Source: Bacteroidota bacterium
GTDB lineage: Bacteria > Bacteroidota > Bacteroidia > Bacteroidales > Prolixibacteraceae
Assembly: GCA_023251455.1 (NCBI GenBank)
Contig: JAHEYT010000020.1
Coordinates: 1-64,000, forward strand
Direction: 5' to 3'
Length of the DNA stretch: 64,000 bases
Shown here: piece by piece, positions 36,037 to 44,860 of the stretch
Position numbering within the stretch: the stretch's first letter is position 1
Layout: every line of letters begins with the position of its first letter
The notes under the pieces: model-generated
What the model was told of the DNA's origin: nothing
Database searches by the model: none
The model's input: only the letters and a program-made list of their open reading frames with translations
Translations under genes and position numbers: made by a program

Positions 36037-37332
36037 ATGAGATCAATTTGTTTGTATTTCAAGGTGCATCAGCCAATCCGTTTGAGGAAATTCAGATTTT
36101 TCGACATTGGCAATGAGAGTTATTACTACGACGACTACAACAACGAACTAATCCTTCGAAGAGTAATCGAAAACTGCTATCTGCCAGCAAATAAACTGAT
36201 TCTTGATCTCATTAATAAATATCAGGGCCGCTTCAGGGTTTCTTTTTCAATTTCAGGAACAGCTATCGATCAATTTAAAATTTTTGCTCCTGAAGTTCTT
36301 GAAAGCTTTAAAGAGCTTGCTGCTACCGGCCATGTTGAATTTCTTGCTGAACCTTATGCACACTCATTGGCGGCCGTGAAAGATCAAACTGAATTCAGGA
36401 AGCAAATAGAAACTCATACTGCTGAAATTGAATCGCTTTTTGGGAAAAAACCTGAAGTATTTAGTAATACCGATCAAATTTATTCCGATAAAATAGGAGC
36501 TTTAGTTGCTGAAATGGGATATAAAGCTATACTGGCTGAAGGTTCAAGCCATGTCATGAAATGGAGAAGTCCAAATTATTTGTATAGCAATGCAATTAAT
36601 AAGGAACTGACTGTAATGCTAAAAAACGACATGCTGAGCGACGATATTGCTTTCCGTTTTTCGAATAAACACTGGGTTGGATGGCCTTTGACCGCGCAAA
36701 AGTATGTTTCGTGGCTGAATAAAATACCTAAACACGAAAAAATAGTCAACCTTTTTATCGATTACGAAACCTTTGGCGAACGGCAGAAAGCAGAAACCGG
36801 TATTTTTAATTTTCTGGAAACATTACCTTTAAATGTATGCCGAAAATCAGATTTTCAATTCCAGACGTTTTCCGAAGCATTGAATCATCACGAGTGTATT
36901 TCAATATTGAATATGCCTGAACCAACCTCTTGTGCCGATCACGAGCGTGATCTCTCGGCCTGGTTGGGTAATGAACTTCAAAAAGATGCTTTCGAAAATT
37001 TATACGAATTGAGTGAGCAGATTCTTCATTGCACCGATCGCAACTTACTGAAAGACTGGCAATATTTGCAAACCAGCGATCATTTCTATTATATGAGTAC
37101 CAAACATCACTCCGATGGTAATATCCATTCTATCCTTAATCCATACAATAGCCCTTATGAGGCATTTCTGAATTACTCAAATATTCTGAACGATTTCACA
37201 CTCAGGTTAAACCGGAAAGTGAGAGTTAAGACTTTGGATATGAACATGGTAAACAAAGATGAAAGTCTGCCCAATCCGCATAAATCTTCTGCAAAAAAAA
37301 CACACAAAGCCTCAAATAGTAATATTTTTTAA
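36037..37332 (+). CDS. GH57 family glycoside hydrolase (alpha-amylase/4-alpha-glucanotransferase-like)
   Basis: 431 residues. The N-terminal (beta/alpha)7 barrel starts with ICLYFKVHQPIRLRKFRFFD (the GH57 H-x-P first motif). FLAEPYAHSLAAV and AILAEGSSHVMKWRSPNYLY follow, and the conserved LFIDYETFGERQ carries the acid/base Asp. Such enzymes act on alpha-1,4 glucans in the cytoplasm. The partner GT4 gene lies just upstream, and the length is at the short end of GH57. The hydrophilic C-terminus ends in a low-complexity lysine/serine tail. Confidence 0.88.
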   Translation: MRSICLYFKVHQPIRLRKFRFFDIGNESYYYDDYNNELILRRVIENCYLPANKLILDLINKYQGRFRVSFSISGTAIDQFKIFAPEVLESFKELAATGHVEFLAEPYAHSLAAVKDQTEFRKQIETHTAEIESLFGKKPEVFSNTDQIYSDKIGALVAEMGYKAILAEGSSHVMKWRSPNYLYSNAINKELTVMLKNDMLSDDIAFRFSNKHWVGWPLTAQKYVSWLNKIPKHEKIVNLFIDYETFGERQKAETGIFNFLETLPLNVCRKSDFQFQTFSEALNHHECISILNMPEPTSCADHERDLSAWLGNELQKDAFENLYELSEQILHCTDRNLLKDWQYLQTSDHFYYMSTKHHSDGNIHSILNPYNSPYEAFLNYSNILNDFTLRLNRKVRVKTLDMNMVNKDESLPNPHKSSAKKTHKASNSNIF

Positions 37333-37375
37333 AAAGTACATTTTTATTAAAAAATATTCACTAACTTGATGATAA

Positions 37376-37394
37376 TGATATATATATATAATTT
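37376..37394. repeat. Short (AT)n tract before the PAS/GAF gene
   Basis: A run of TA/AT dinucleotides in the 74-bp spacer between the GH57 gene and the multi-PAS gene. It may melt easily as part of a promoter; nothing more can be said. Confidence 0.4.
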
Positions 37395-37406
37395 AGTTAA
37401 GTATCC

Positions 37407-39929
37407 ATGACAAGTATCGCCAAACCTATAAAGAAATCGATCAAAATTAGGATAAAATCAAAACCGAATTTTGATTCTTCGGAAGATCAATTTTCAAACG
37501 AAATCTCCGAAACAGAAGAGGTAAAATCTGTCCTGAAGGATAATGAAAAAGACTCGCTCGGTGCGTCTGGCAGCGAAACCGATGGAGTTTGGACCTGGGA
37601 TATGGAAACAAACCAGGTGTTTTTTTCGAAACAATGGAAAGCAATACTTGGTTACGAGGATTCGGAAATTAGCAATACGCTGGAGGAATGGACACAACGA
37701 GTGCATCCTGATGATTTGGAATTGGCTTTAAAAGCAGTTGAAAGATACATGAATGGCGAAGTTGATCTTTACCAAAGCGTGCATCGGATAAAATGTAAAA
37801 ACGGCAATTATATCTGGGTTTTAGATGAAGGTAAGATTATTGATTATGAAGGTATTGGAAAAGTTTTACTTGTTGTTGGCACCCATTTAAACATTACGCA
37901 ACATCGGAAAAGAACATCTGAACTTGAAGAACGGCTCAAAGAGTTAAACTGCCACAATCAAATTTCAAAAATTTTAGCTGAGCCGGGGCTTTCAACCGAC
38001 GAAGTCATTAATGAAATTATACAAATCATTCCTCCTGGTATGCAATTCCCTTATTTGGCCGAGGCTTCAGTAATTATCAATGACCGGGTCTATCAAACTC
38101 CCAATTTTAAAAAATCTAACTATTCGTTAATCCAGGATATTAATCTTAAAAACAAGATTATAGGTCGTGTAGAAGTTTGTTATCCCGATGACCAAATACC
38201 TGTTGCGGATCCGGTTTTTCTTATAGAGGAAACGGAGCTGTTATTTTCCATAGCCGAAAGGATTGGCAAATTCATTGAACGTAAAGAAAACGAAACCGCG
38301 CTCAACCAAAGCGAAGACAAATACAGAATGATGGTTGAAACAATTGATGAAATCATTTATGATTTTTCGGTTGACGGACTTGTTAATTACATCAGCCCGT
38401 CAGTCAAACGAATATTAGGTTTCGATCCTGAAGAACTGGTTGGGAAAAAAATATTTGATATCGTTCATGACGCTGATCGGGCCATTCTTGCCGAAAGGTT
38501 AGCATTACCTGATAATCACATGTCTTCGTTTGAGTACCGGTTTATAACAAAATCAGGTGAAATTCGCTGGTTAAGAAAATCAACAGTCTCTCTGCGGAAA
38601 GAAGAGTATTTGATCAGCAAGGTTGGCACTTTAACCGACATAACCGAAAGCAAACAAACCAAGGATTTTGAAAACCAATTACTGCAGTTATCTCCCAAAC
38701 TGACATGTACTACCATTTCTGAAATTGATAATACCCTTAATCTGGTGTTGAACAAGATTGGCGAATTTTTAAATGCCGGCAGAGCCTATATTTTTGAGTT
38801 CAGTGCTGACGAAAGTACATTCAGCAATACCTATGAATGGTGCAGCAAGGATATCCATCCTGAGATCAGAAATATGCAGGAAATACCTGCGAAATTCTTC
38901 CCCATGTTAATCTCAACTCTCCAAAATCATGATGATATTCTAATACCCTCAGCATTCGATTTGCCTGATAGCTGGCACGCTGAACGTGAGTTTTTTCTAT
39001 CCAGAAGCATCCGGTCAATGATATTAATCCCAATATTTACTGAAGAGAAAATGTTGGGTTTTGTAGGATTAGACTCGGTTCTGGATCAAAAAGTATATAC
39101 TTCTTCTGAAATAAATAATTTAAAAATCTGGAGTAGTTTAATAGGCAGCCTGATCAATAGTAAACGGATAGAAAGAGCATTTCAGCAAACGAAAAAGAAC
39201 TATGAAACCTTCTTTAATACCATCGATGAATTTGTATGGGTTTTCGACGAGAAGGGAAATATAATCAATGTGAATAAAACGGTAACAGAAAGACTTAAAT
39301 TTTCGTTTAGTGAGCTTTATAATCAACCTATTCTTACTGTGCATCCGAAGGAAAGAATAGACGACGCCGCAAGGATTTCTGAAGAAATGTTAGCTGGAAC
39401 TACTGAAATTTCGATGATCCCGCTTGTTACCAAATCGGGAGCTCAAATTCCGGTTAAAACGCACATAAAACAGGGATTTTGGGACGAAAAACCAGTCATT
39501 TTTGCGGTTAGCAAAGACTTAAGCCAAATCATGCTATCGGAACAAAAATTTTCAACTGCATTCCATTCCAATCCAGCCATAATGGCAATTGTTGAATTGA
39601 ATTCCGGGAAATTTGTAGACATTAACGATGCGTTCATCGAAACAATGGGTTTTCAACGCGATGAAATTATTGGCAAAACCAGTAAAGAATTGAATCTTGT
39701 TATCGATTACAATCTCAAAAAAAAGGTTCTGAAGCAAATAAACCAAAATCAGCCAATTAAAAAGCTTGAATATTTCTTTCTGACTAAATCCGGACTTAAA
39801 AGAACAGGCATTTTGTCAACCAGTTTGATCTATATTGGAGAAATACGTTGCCTACTTCTTGTTCTCATTGACGTGACGGGGATTAAGGAAGCAGTACTTG
39901 AATCCAAAAAATCGAGGATTGATGCCTGA
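37407..39929 (+). CDS. Multi-PAS/GAF sensor protein without kinase domain (truncated sensor kinase)
   Basis: 840 residues, no TM segment. The domain order inferred from pattern is a basic N-terminus, PAS (about 55-165, with VWTWDMETNQVFFSKQWKAI), a GAF-like region (about 175-290), PAS (about 300-420, IIYDFSVDGLVNYISPSVKR), GAF (about 430-590), PAS (about 595-700) and PAS (about 710-830). The protein ends at TGA right after the last PAS, where a kinase domain normally begins. Reading on in frame gives EASKSKNELL and a degenerate HisKA box, so this is a sensor kinase that lost its catalytic half. The 840 residues are otherwise intact and could still bind a ligand or partner. It is the last gene of the GT4-GH57 unit. 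Confidence 0.85.
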   Translation: MTSIAKPIKKSIKIRIKSKPNFDSSEDQFSNEISETEEVKSVLKDNEKDSLGASGSETDGVWTWDMETNQVFFSKQWKAILGYEDSEISNTLEEWTQRVHPDDLELALKAVERYMNGEVDLYQSVHRIKCKNGNYIWVLDEGKIIDYEGIGKVLLVVGTHLNITQHRKRTSELEERLKELNCHNQISKILAEPGLSTDEVINEIIQIIPPGMQFPYLAEASVIINDRVYQTPNFKKSNYSLIQDINLKNKIIGRVEVCYPDDQIPVADPVFLIEETELLFSIAERIGKFIERKENETALNQSEDKYRMMVETIDEIIYDFSVDGLVNYISPSVKRILGFDPEELVGKKIFDIVHDADRAILAERLALPDNHMSSFEYRFITKSGEIRWLRKSTVSLRKEEYLISKVGTLTDITESKQTKDFENQLLQLSPKLTCTTISEIDNTLNLVLNKIGEFLNAGRAYIFEFSADESTFSNTYEWCSKDIHPEIRNMQEIPAKFFPMLISTLQNHDDILIPSAFDLPDSWHAEREFFLSRSIRSMILIPIFTEEKMLGFVGLDSVLDQKVYTSSEINNLKIWSSLIGSLINSKRIERAFQQTKKNYETFFNTIDEFVWVFDEKGNIINVNKTVTERLKFSFSELYNQPILTVHPKERIDDAARISEEMLAGTTEISMIPLVTKSGAQIPVKTHIKQGFWDEKPVIFAVSKDLSQIMLSEQKFSTAFHSNPAIMAIVELNSGKFVDINDAFIETMGFQRDEIIGKTSKELNLVIDYNLKKKVLKQINQNQPIKKLEYFFLTKSGLKRTGILSTSLIYIGEIRCLLLVLIDVTGIKEAVLESKKSRIDA

Positions 39930-40013
39930 GAGGCAAGTAAATCAAAAAACGAATTGTTGGTACACATTAACCAAGAACAGAGGAAGACACTGAATTTAGA
40001 TAAGCTGTTATAA
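39930..40013 (+). pseudogene. Decayed HisKA remnant after in-frame stop
   Basis: In frame with the gene that ends at 39929, the next 27 codons read EASKSKNELLVHINQEQRK and then TLNLDKLL before a TAA. This aligns with the usual EASKxKSEFLANMSHEIRTPLN of histidine kinases, with Gln in place of the phosphoacceptor His and Lys-Thr in place of Thr-Pro. No HATPase sequence follows. The alignment is by eye over about 25 residues. Confidence 0.55.
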
Positions 40014-40133
40014 AAAACTGATGGATACCTAGGTAACTTCTGATGGTGTGGAAAGTATATTTGGTAAATAACGTGCATTTTTGATCGTGCTTCGGCAGAT
40101 CGAAAATCAATAAAAACATAAACAAAAGTAAAA

Positions 40134-40156
40134 GACCATCCTCTTTGAAGGTGGTC
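40134..40156 (+). terminator. Hairpin terminator after the PAS/GAF gene
   Basis: GACCATCCT and AGGTGGTC pair around CTTTGA and are followed by ATTTTTG. It ends the operon that starts at 34272. The remainder of the 524-bp stretch 39930-40453 holds the HisKA remnant and the regulatory repeats at 40368-40439. Confidence 0.75.
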
Positions 40157-40367
40157 ATTTTTGCGTATAAAACTCACAAGCTTACATTGTGACTTCATAA
40201 AATATTATTTTAAAGAATATTATCTTGAGATTTTAAAGCAATAACAGTGCTGTGTTAATAATCTTTTGACGGAGGTATACCTTATTATTTTTCTTCTCAC
40301 GTTTATCTTCTCCACAGGTTTTCCGATTAAAATAGTCTTTATTCGCATGAATGGCGATAAAACGAAA

Positions 40368-40439
40368 ATTGTTTGAATTTCGTAATTGTTGATTTGAATT
40401 TCGTTAAACGTTTTTCAATTTTTTCCTTTTATTTGCATC
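40368..40439 (+). promoter_or_regulatory. AraC-type tandem repeat operator and promoter, copy 1
   Basis: TTTGAATTTCGT occurs at 40372-40383 and again at 40393-40404, a perfect 12-base direct repeat with a 21-bp period (two helical turns), as expected for an AraC-family activator. TATTTGCATC at 40430-40439 lies 62 bp after the start of the element (40368). The same 20 bases that begin here recur at 49525-49544, again 62 bp before TATTTGTATC. It precedes the outer-membrane protein gene at 40454. Confidence 0.72.
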
Positions 40440-40453
40440 AAAAACAATTTAAA

Positions 40454-41236
40454 ATGAGACGAATCCAGAATTACAAATTTAAAATAGTCTTTACTATTTC
40501 TGCATTGATTTTTACAATGAATGTCCTGGCCCAAACTGCCGAAAGTTCAAAACAGGAAACAGGTATTTTTACAGGCGCTGTAACAGTTACTACCAAAGGA
40601 CTTTCAACATTTCCGAACCTGACTTTGGGCAAACCGGCAGCAATTCTCGATTTGTCGATGGGTAGTGAAAAACTCAGGTTTGAGCCTGTAATGCGTTTTT
40701 CACTTGAAGGTAAACCATGGAGTTTTATTTTCTGGTTTCGTTACGAACTGATGAACAACGAAAAATTTCAGTTCAAAATAGGAGCGCATCCTGCTTATTC
40801 ATTTAAGTCCATCTCAGTTATTCATAACGGAACCACTAAAAATGTTTTACGCGCACAGCAATTTCTTGCCTGCGAATTATCACCCGTATTTAAAGTCAGC
40901 AAAAGCATAAGCCTGGGGCCCTATTACATTTATGCACACGGGATGGAAAAGGACATTGTACAGCACAGCAATTTTATCTCATTCAGGGCTAATTTTTCGA
41001 ACATAAACCTGTCTGAAAACTATTTCATGCGTTTAATAGCGCAGGCATACTACCTGAAATTAGACGCTAACGATGGTTTTTATGTGAATTCTGCTCTTTC
41101 GCTGAACCGGCGAAATTTTCCGTTATCGGTTTCTTCCTCCATGAATAAGATCATTCGGTCTGAAATTTCAGGCGACAATTTTTTATGGAATATTAACCTG
41201 AGCTATTCATTTAATACAAGGTATACTAAACTTTAA
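40454..41236 (+). CDS. Outer-membrane beta-barrel-like hypothetical protein
   Basis: 260 residues from the ATG at 40454 (MRRIQNYKFK); the longer frame from 40373 would start inside the operator. A signal peptide (about 1-33, ending FTMNVLAQ) is followed by alternating aromatic strands (WSFIFWFRYELM, FQFKIGAHPAYSF, SISLGPYYIYAHG, DNFLWNINLSYSF) that suggest a 10-12-strand barrel. The family is not recognised. It lies 25 bp before the AraC regulator gene, so both are probably one unit under the tandem-repeat promoter. Confidence 0.65.
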   Translation: MRRIQNYKFKIVFTISALIFTMNVLAQTAESSKQETGIFTGAVTVTTKGLSTFPNLTLGKPAAILDLSMGSEKLRFEPVMRFSLEGKPWSFIFWFRYELMNNEKFQFKIGAHPAYSFKSISVIHNGTTKNVLRAQQFLACELSPVFKVSKSISLGPYYIYAHGMEKDIVQHSNFISFRANFSNINLSENYFMRLIAQAYYLKLDANDGFYVNSALSLNRRNFPLSVSSSMNKIIRSEISGDNFLWNINLSYSFNTRYTKL

Positions 41237-41261
41237 TTTATCGAATTTTTAGCTTATTGAA

Positions 41262-42161
41262 ATGGACAAAATTGAAACGATAGAAGAATTTTACCAGCGA
41301 AAATTCGATTGGATTCCGGATAATATCCGCAATGAGATTGGGCATTTTAACGTTTTTGAGCATGAGCCAATTGATCCCGGAAAAGCAAAACCACTTCCGT
41401 ATAAAAGAAGAGATTTTTATAAAATAATGCTCGTGATTGGCGGTATTAATATGAATTATGCCGATCGGGTTGTTTCAGTAAAAAAACAGGCTTTGTTCTT
41501 CTCGAATCCGCAGATTCCATATAATTGCGAAAACTTAGAAAGAATCGAAAACGGTTTTTATTGTATTTTCAATCAGCACTTTTTCCATAAGCATGGCGAT
41601 TTAGATCAGTATTCGGTATTTCAACCTGGAGGAAATCATGTGTTCGAATTGTCGGATGACCAAGTGGAGCAAATTACCGTGATTTACAAAAAAATGTTTG
41701 AAGAAATCAAATCAGATTACGTCCATAAATACGATGTTTTGCGCAACCTGGTCTTCGAACTGTTGCATTTTGCCATGAAAATTCAAACGCCAACAAATAC
41801 CGAAAAGCAACAGACAAACGCTTCCAAACGCATTTCAGTTTTGTTTTTAGAGCTTTTGGAACGTCAATTTCCTATCGACGAAACGCATCAAAAGATTAAT
41901 CTCCGTTCAGCTTCCGAATTTGCCAGCCAGTTAAATATTCACGTAAACCACCTTAATCGGGCGATAAAAGAAAAAACGCTGAAAACAACCTCCCAAATTA
42001 TTGCAGAGCGTATTTTGCAAGAGGCAAAAATCCTGCTTAAACACAGCAACTGGAGTGTTTCGGAGATTGCTTACGCATTGGGCTTTACCGAAGTCACCCA
42101 TTTTAATAACTTCTTCAAAAAACATGTTCAGTTAAGTCCGTTGAAATTCAGGAATATTTGA
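41262..42161 (+). CDS. AraC-family transcriptional regulator
   Basis: 299 residues. The N-terminal cupin-like sensing domain of about 160 residues (DFYKIMLVIGGINMNYADRV, QALFFSNPQIPYNCENLE) is followed by a C-terminal double HTH: SEFASQLNIHVNHLNRAIKE (HTH1) and WSVSEIAYALGFTEVTHFNN (HTH2), then FFKKHVQLSPLKFR. It probably activates promoters with tandem sites. The best candidate sites are the 21-bp-period repeats at 40368 (its own operon) and 49525 (aldo/keto reductase-flavodoxin), which is an inference from shared architecture. The ligand is unknown. Confidence 0.9.
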   Translation: MDKIETIEEFYQRKFDWIPDNIRNEIGHFNVFEHEPIDPGKAKPLPYKRRDFYKIMLVIGGINMNYADRVVSVKKQALFFSNPQIPYNCENLERIENGFYCIFNQHFFHKHGDLDQYSVFQPGGNHVFELSDDQVEQITVIYKKMFEEIKSDYVHKYDVLRNLVFELLHFAMKIQTPTNTEKQQTNASKRISVLFLELLERQFPIDETHQKINLRSASEFASQLNIHVNHLNRAIKEKTLKTTSQIIAERILQEAKILLKHSNWSVSEIAYALGFTEVTHFNNFFKKHVQLSPLKFRNI

Positions 42162-42229
42162 AAAATATCCTAATTAATATAGGGTTTTTTATTTAAATAA
42201 TCTATAAATCAGGATGATATAGAGATGTG

Positions 42230-42946
42230 CTAAAACCTGAAAAGATTAAATCTATTTTCCTGAATGTTGAAGACCAGCAGTTTTCCACTGATTACTTTAC
42301 CGTATCCGGTAATCATTTTGATGATTTCATTTGCCTGAAGCGTCCCGGCGATTCCCGGTAAAACACCCAATAACCCAATTTCATTTTCTTTGTAAATCCC
42401 GTCTTTGGGAATGTTGGGATATAAATCTGAAAAGGCCGGTCCTCCCTCGAAATTAAACACACTTATTTGCCCTTCATAATTTAAAACCGAAGCAAATGCC
42501 AATGGTTTATTTAGTTTCGCTGAAACTTCTCCGATAAGCGCCCTCGTTTTATAGTTATCAGTACAATCGGCAATTACATCATAATTTTTAAAAATATTTT
42601 CCGCATTTTCCGTATTGAGTCTGGAATCAAAGATTTGGATTTCAATTTCAGGATATAAAGCCGAAAGCTTCCGTGCAGCCACTTCCACCTTTTTAAAACC
42701 TACTTCAGCAGTTGTATATAAAATTTGCCGCTGAAGATTTGAGATGCCTACCACATCGTCATCAACAATACCAATAGTGCCAATTCCGGCTGCGGCCAGA
42801 TAAATCAGCATCGGACTCCCTAGTCCACCGGCTCCAACAACCAAAACCTTCGCATTCTTCAGTTTCTCCTGACCCTCCTGCCCTATTTCATTCAGTGAAA
42901 AATGCCGGGTAAATCTCGACAAATCGTCGTTACTTAACTGTCTCAT
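42230..42946 (-). CDS. moeB: ThiF/MoeB/HesA-family adenylyltransferase
   Basis: 238 residues from the ATG at 42946; the longer frame mostly overlaps moaE. It activates the C-terminal glycine of MoaD (or a ThiS-like carrier) with ATP. The Rossmann motif is VLVVGAGGLGSPMLIYLAAA. Further landmarks are GIVDDDVVGISNLQRQILY, Asp in ADCTDNYKTRALI, and LLGVLPGIAGTLQANEIIKM. Odd point: the zinc-binding CxxC pairs common in MoeB are absent; the region reads GPAFSDLYPNIPKDGIYKEN. It is the last gene of the moaA-moaD-moaE-moeB operon and overlaps moaE by 17 bp. Confidence 0.87.
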   Translation of the reverse strand: MRQLSNDDLSRFTRHFSLNEIGQEGQEKLKNAKVLVVGAGGLGSPMLIYLAAAGIGTIGIVDDDVVGISNLQRQILYTTAEVGFKKVEVAARKLSALYPEIEIQIFDSRLNTENAENIFKNYDVIADCTDNYKTRALIGEVSAKLNKPLAFASVLNYEGQISVFNFEGGPAFSDLYPNIPKDGIYKENEIGLLGVLPGIAGTLQANEIIKMITGYGKVISGKLLVFNIQENRFNLFRF

Positions 42947-43397
42947 GGTGGTGATCATGTTTAGGCTCGTGGTTGTCAGTAACGCAATCACAATTTTGTC
43001 CCCACTCGCTTGTTCCATCGGCAAAAAACTCGTGCTTCCAAATGGGTACTTCATTTTTTACCCTGTCGATGATGTAGCTATTGGCATCGTAGGCTTCCTT
43101 TCGATGCCCGGAACCGGTGATGACAACCACCGCGCATCCGCTGATTTCAACTCGCCCCAAACGGTGAACGCAAACGGCCTGGTTAAGCTTAAATCGCGAA
43201 ATGGCTTCTTCCAGAATCTCATCAATCATTTTACTGGCCATTGGTTCATAAGCCTCATATTCCAGATGCGTAACGTCCCGGCCTTTGTTGTTGTCTCTCA
43301 CTTCGCCGCTAAAGAGCACAACTGCTCCGCTGTTTGGATTACGAAATTCATCGAAAAGTTCGCTGTAATTCAGGTCGGTATGTTGTAAGTTTTTCAT
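42930..43397 (-). CDS. moaE: Molybdopterin synthase catalytic subunit
   Basis: 155 residues. Typical MoaE motifs are SGAVVLFSGEVRDNNKGRDV (the G-x-V-R-x-x-N-x-G-x-x-V core), LEYEAYEPMA, VHRLGRVEISGCAVVVITGS, HRKEAYDANSYIIDRVKNEV (the lysine-bearing active-site region) and PIWKHEFF. A histidine-rich tail (KHDHHHETVK) extends beyond the usual end and may bind metal. It converts cyclic pyranopterin monophosphate to molybdopterin with MoaD. It starts 10 bp after moaD and overlaps moeB. Confidence 0.93.
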   Translation of the reverse strand: MKNLQHTDLNYSELFDEFRNPNSGAVVLFSGEVRDNNKGRDVTHLEYEAYEPMASKMIDEILEEAISRFKLNQAVCVHRLGRVEISGCAVVVITGSGHRKEAYDANSYIIDRVKNEVPIWKHEFFADGTSEWGQNCDCVTDNHEPKHDHHHETVK

Positions 43398-43407
43398 TGT
43401 TCAAAGT

Positions 43408-43659
43408 TTAACCTCCACTCGACGGCGGAATCAGAAAGATTATATTTTCAGGTTTTAATAGCTCGTCCAATGAAATAAAATCTTCATTTACAGCAATTCT
43501 GCAACTCGATAATACTTCGATGGCTTCAGGGTTAATTGCTTTCAATTCGTCAATGACTTTTGAATAGCTATCCCCTTTTTCTACAAGAACGGTTACTTCG
43601 CTTCCGAAATATTTCCGGAGTCCGGCAAAGCAGATTATTTTTATCGGTGTTTTATCCAT
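43408..43659 (-). CDS. moaD: Molybdopterin synthase sulfur carrier subunit
   Basis: 83 residues of the ubiquitin-like MoaD/ThiS fold, ending in the required Gly-Gly (FLIPPSSGG), which is thiocarboxylated and delivers sulfur to MoaE. IAVNEDFISLDELLKPENII is the typical mid-section. The start is 1 bp after the moaA stop, and the position between moaA and moaE fits molybdopterin rather than thiamine synthesis. Confidence 0.92.
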   Translation of the reverse strand: MDKTPIKIICFAGLRKYFGSEVTVLVEKGDSYSKVIDELKAINPEAIEVLSSCRIAVNEDFISLDELLKPENIIFLIPPSSGG

Positions 43660-43660
43660 T

Positions 43661-44644
43661 TTATCCTCCTATGTTTCTCATTGATAGTTCACTTCCATGA
43701 AATTTAACCGGTTGTTTAAGGCGCAGCAATCCGCGTAGTTTCTCGGTCAGAAGAAAGTCGTCATCCATATAGGCTGAAAGTTTTTCGCCGTGTGCATTGC
43801 TGAGGCAACCATAGAAAATGCCGTTGCTGTCCATCCGTAATCGATTGCAATCGTGGCAGAAAGGCGTTGATTCGTTGGCAATAATCCCGAAAATTCCACC
43901 ACCGGAAGTCCGCCAGTAATTCGAAGTTTCAGCATGTTCCCGCTGAATATTTTCAATCGCGTACTTTTCCTGGATGATGTCCAGTATTTCCTTCTCAGGA
44001 AAAAACAGTCCGTTCTCCGAATGATACAAATGCCCCATTTTCATCAATTCAAGAAAGCGTATTTTTACACCCAAATCGGTGGCATAATCGAGCAGTGGAA
44101 TGATTTGAGAATCGTTCTTTCCACGCATGACAACTGCGTTTAATTTCACATTCATTCCCGCTTTTACAGCGGCTTCAATTCCGGAGAAAACCCTCGATGT
44201 ATTTGGATGACGCGAAATCTTACTGAAGATATCCTTATCGATTGCATCCACAGAAATGTTGACTGATTTCACCCCGGCATAAAAAAGTTTGGAGGCTTTT
44301 TCTTTCAGGTAATAAGCATTCGTTGTCAGCCGGATATCTGAAATCCCTATTTTTTGAATGTGATCAATTAATTGGAAAAGGTTTCCATATAATAAAGGCT
44401 CTCCACCTGTTAACCGTATGCTTTTCAAGCCTGTTAAACGATGCACGGCCTCAATTAGTTTTGCAAACTCTTCCGGAGAAAGAGGCTGGTCTGTAACTGG
44501 CTTTTGGATTGTCTTTACGTTTCCGAAATCCTCGCTGACACAATAAACACACGAAAAGTTACAATCATTCAACAAACTTATTCTCAGTTTTTCGAATCGC
44601 CTTCCCAGATTGTCTTCAAGCTTTATCATGACAGAATTAACCAT
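43661..44644 (-). CDS. moaA: GTP 3',8-cyclase
   Basis: 327 residues, a radical SAM enzyme that starts molybdenum cofactor synthesis. The N-terminal [4Fe-4S] ligands C28, C32 and C35 lie in DCNFSCVYC. SIRLTGGEPLLYGN is the GGE motif. A C-terminal second cluster motif STPFCHDCNRLRMDSNGIFY has its third Cys in GCLS, and the C-terminal Gly-Gly (MRNIGG) that activates GTP is present. A Met six codons in (MIKLEDN) is an alternative start. It is the first gene of the moa operon and diverges from iorA over a 216-bp shared spacer. Confidence 0.94.
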   Translation of the reverse strand: MVNSVMIKLEDNLGRRFEKLRISLLNDCNFSCVYCVSEDFGNVKTIQKPVTDQPLSPEEFAKLIEAVHRLTGLKSIRLTGGEPLLYGNLFQLIDHIQKIGISDIRLTTNAYYLKEKASKLFYAGVKSVNISVDAIDKDIFSKISRHPNTSRVFSGIEAAVKAGMNVKLNAVVMRGKNDSQIIPLLDYATDLGVKIRFLELMKMGHLYHSENGLFFPEKEILDIIQEKYAIENIQREHAETSNYWRTSGGGIFGIIANESTPFCHDCNRLRMDSNGIFYGCLSNAHGEKLSAYMDDDFLLTEKLRGLLRLKQPVKFHGSELSMRNIGG

Positions 44645-44860
44645 CTAAGCATTGATTTGTTCAGGTGTTTCTCTCCTTCCCGGGCTACCAACTTCAAGAA
44701 TAATTCTAAAAGTAGTATTTCGTGAACTAAATGGATTTTTCCCTTGTTATACTTTTGACTCAGAAAATATTACAGAATTTTATTATAAACCTTTTAATTG
44801 ATTTTAATAAGTTTATTTAGACTTATACGCCTAATCTAAGATTTTAAAACTCTCAATACT

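Noticed and set aside
44645..44860. Moco riboswitch in the moaA/iorA divergent spacer
   Set aside because: I looked for the conserved multi-stem core and tetraloop-receptor segments and could not find them; the spacer is plain AT-rich promoter-like sequence.
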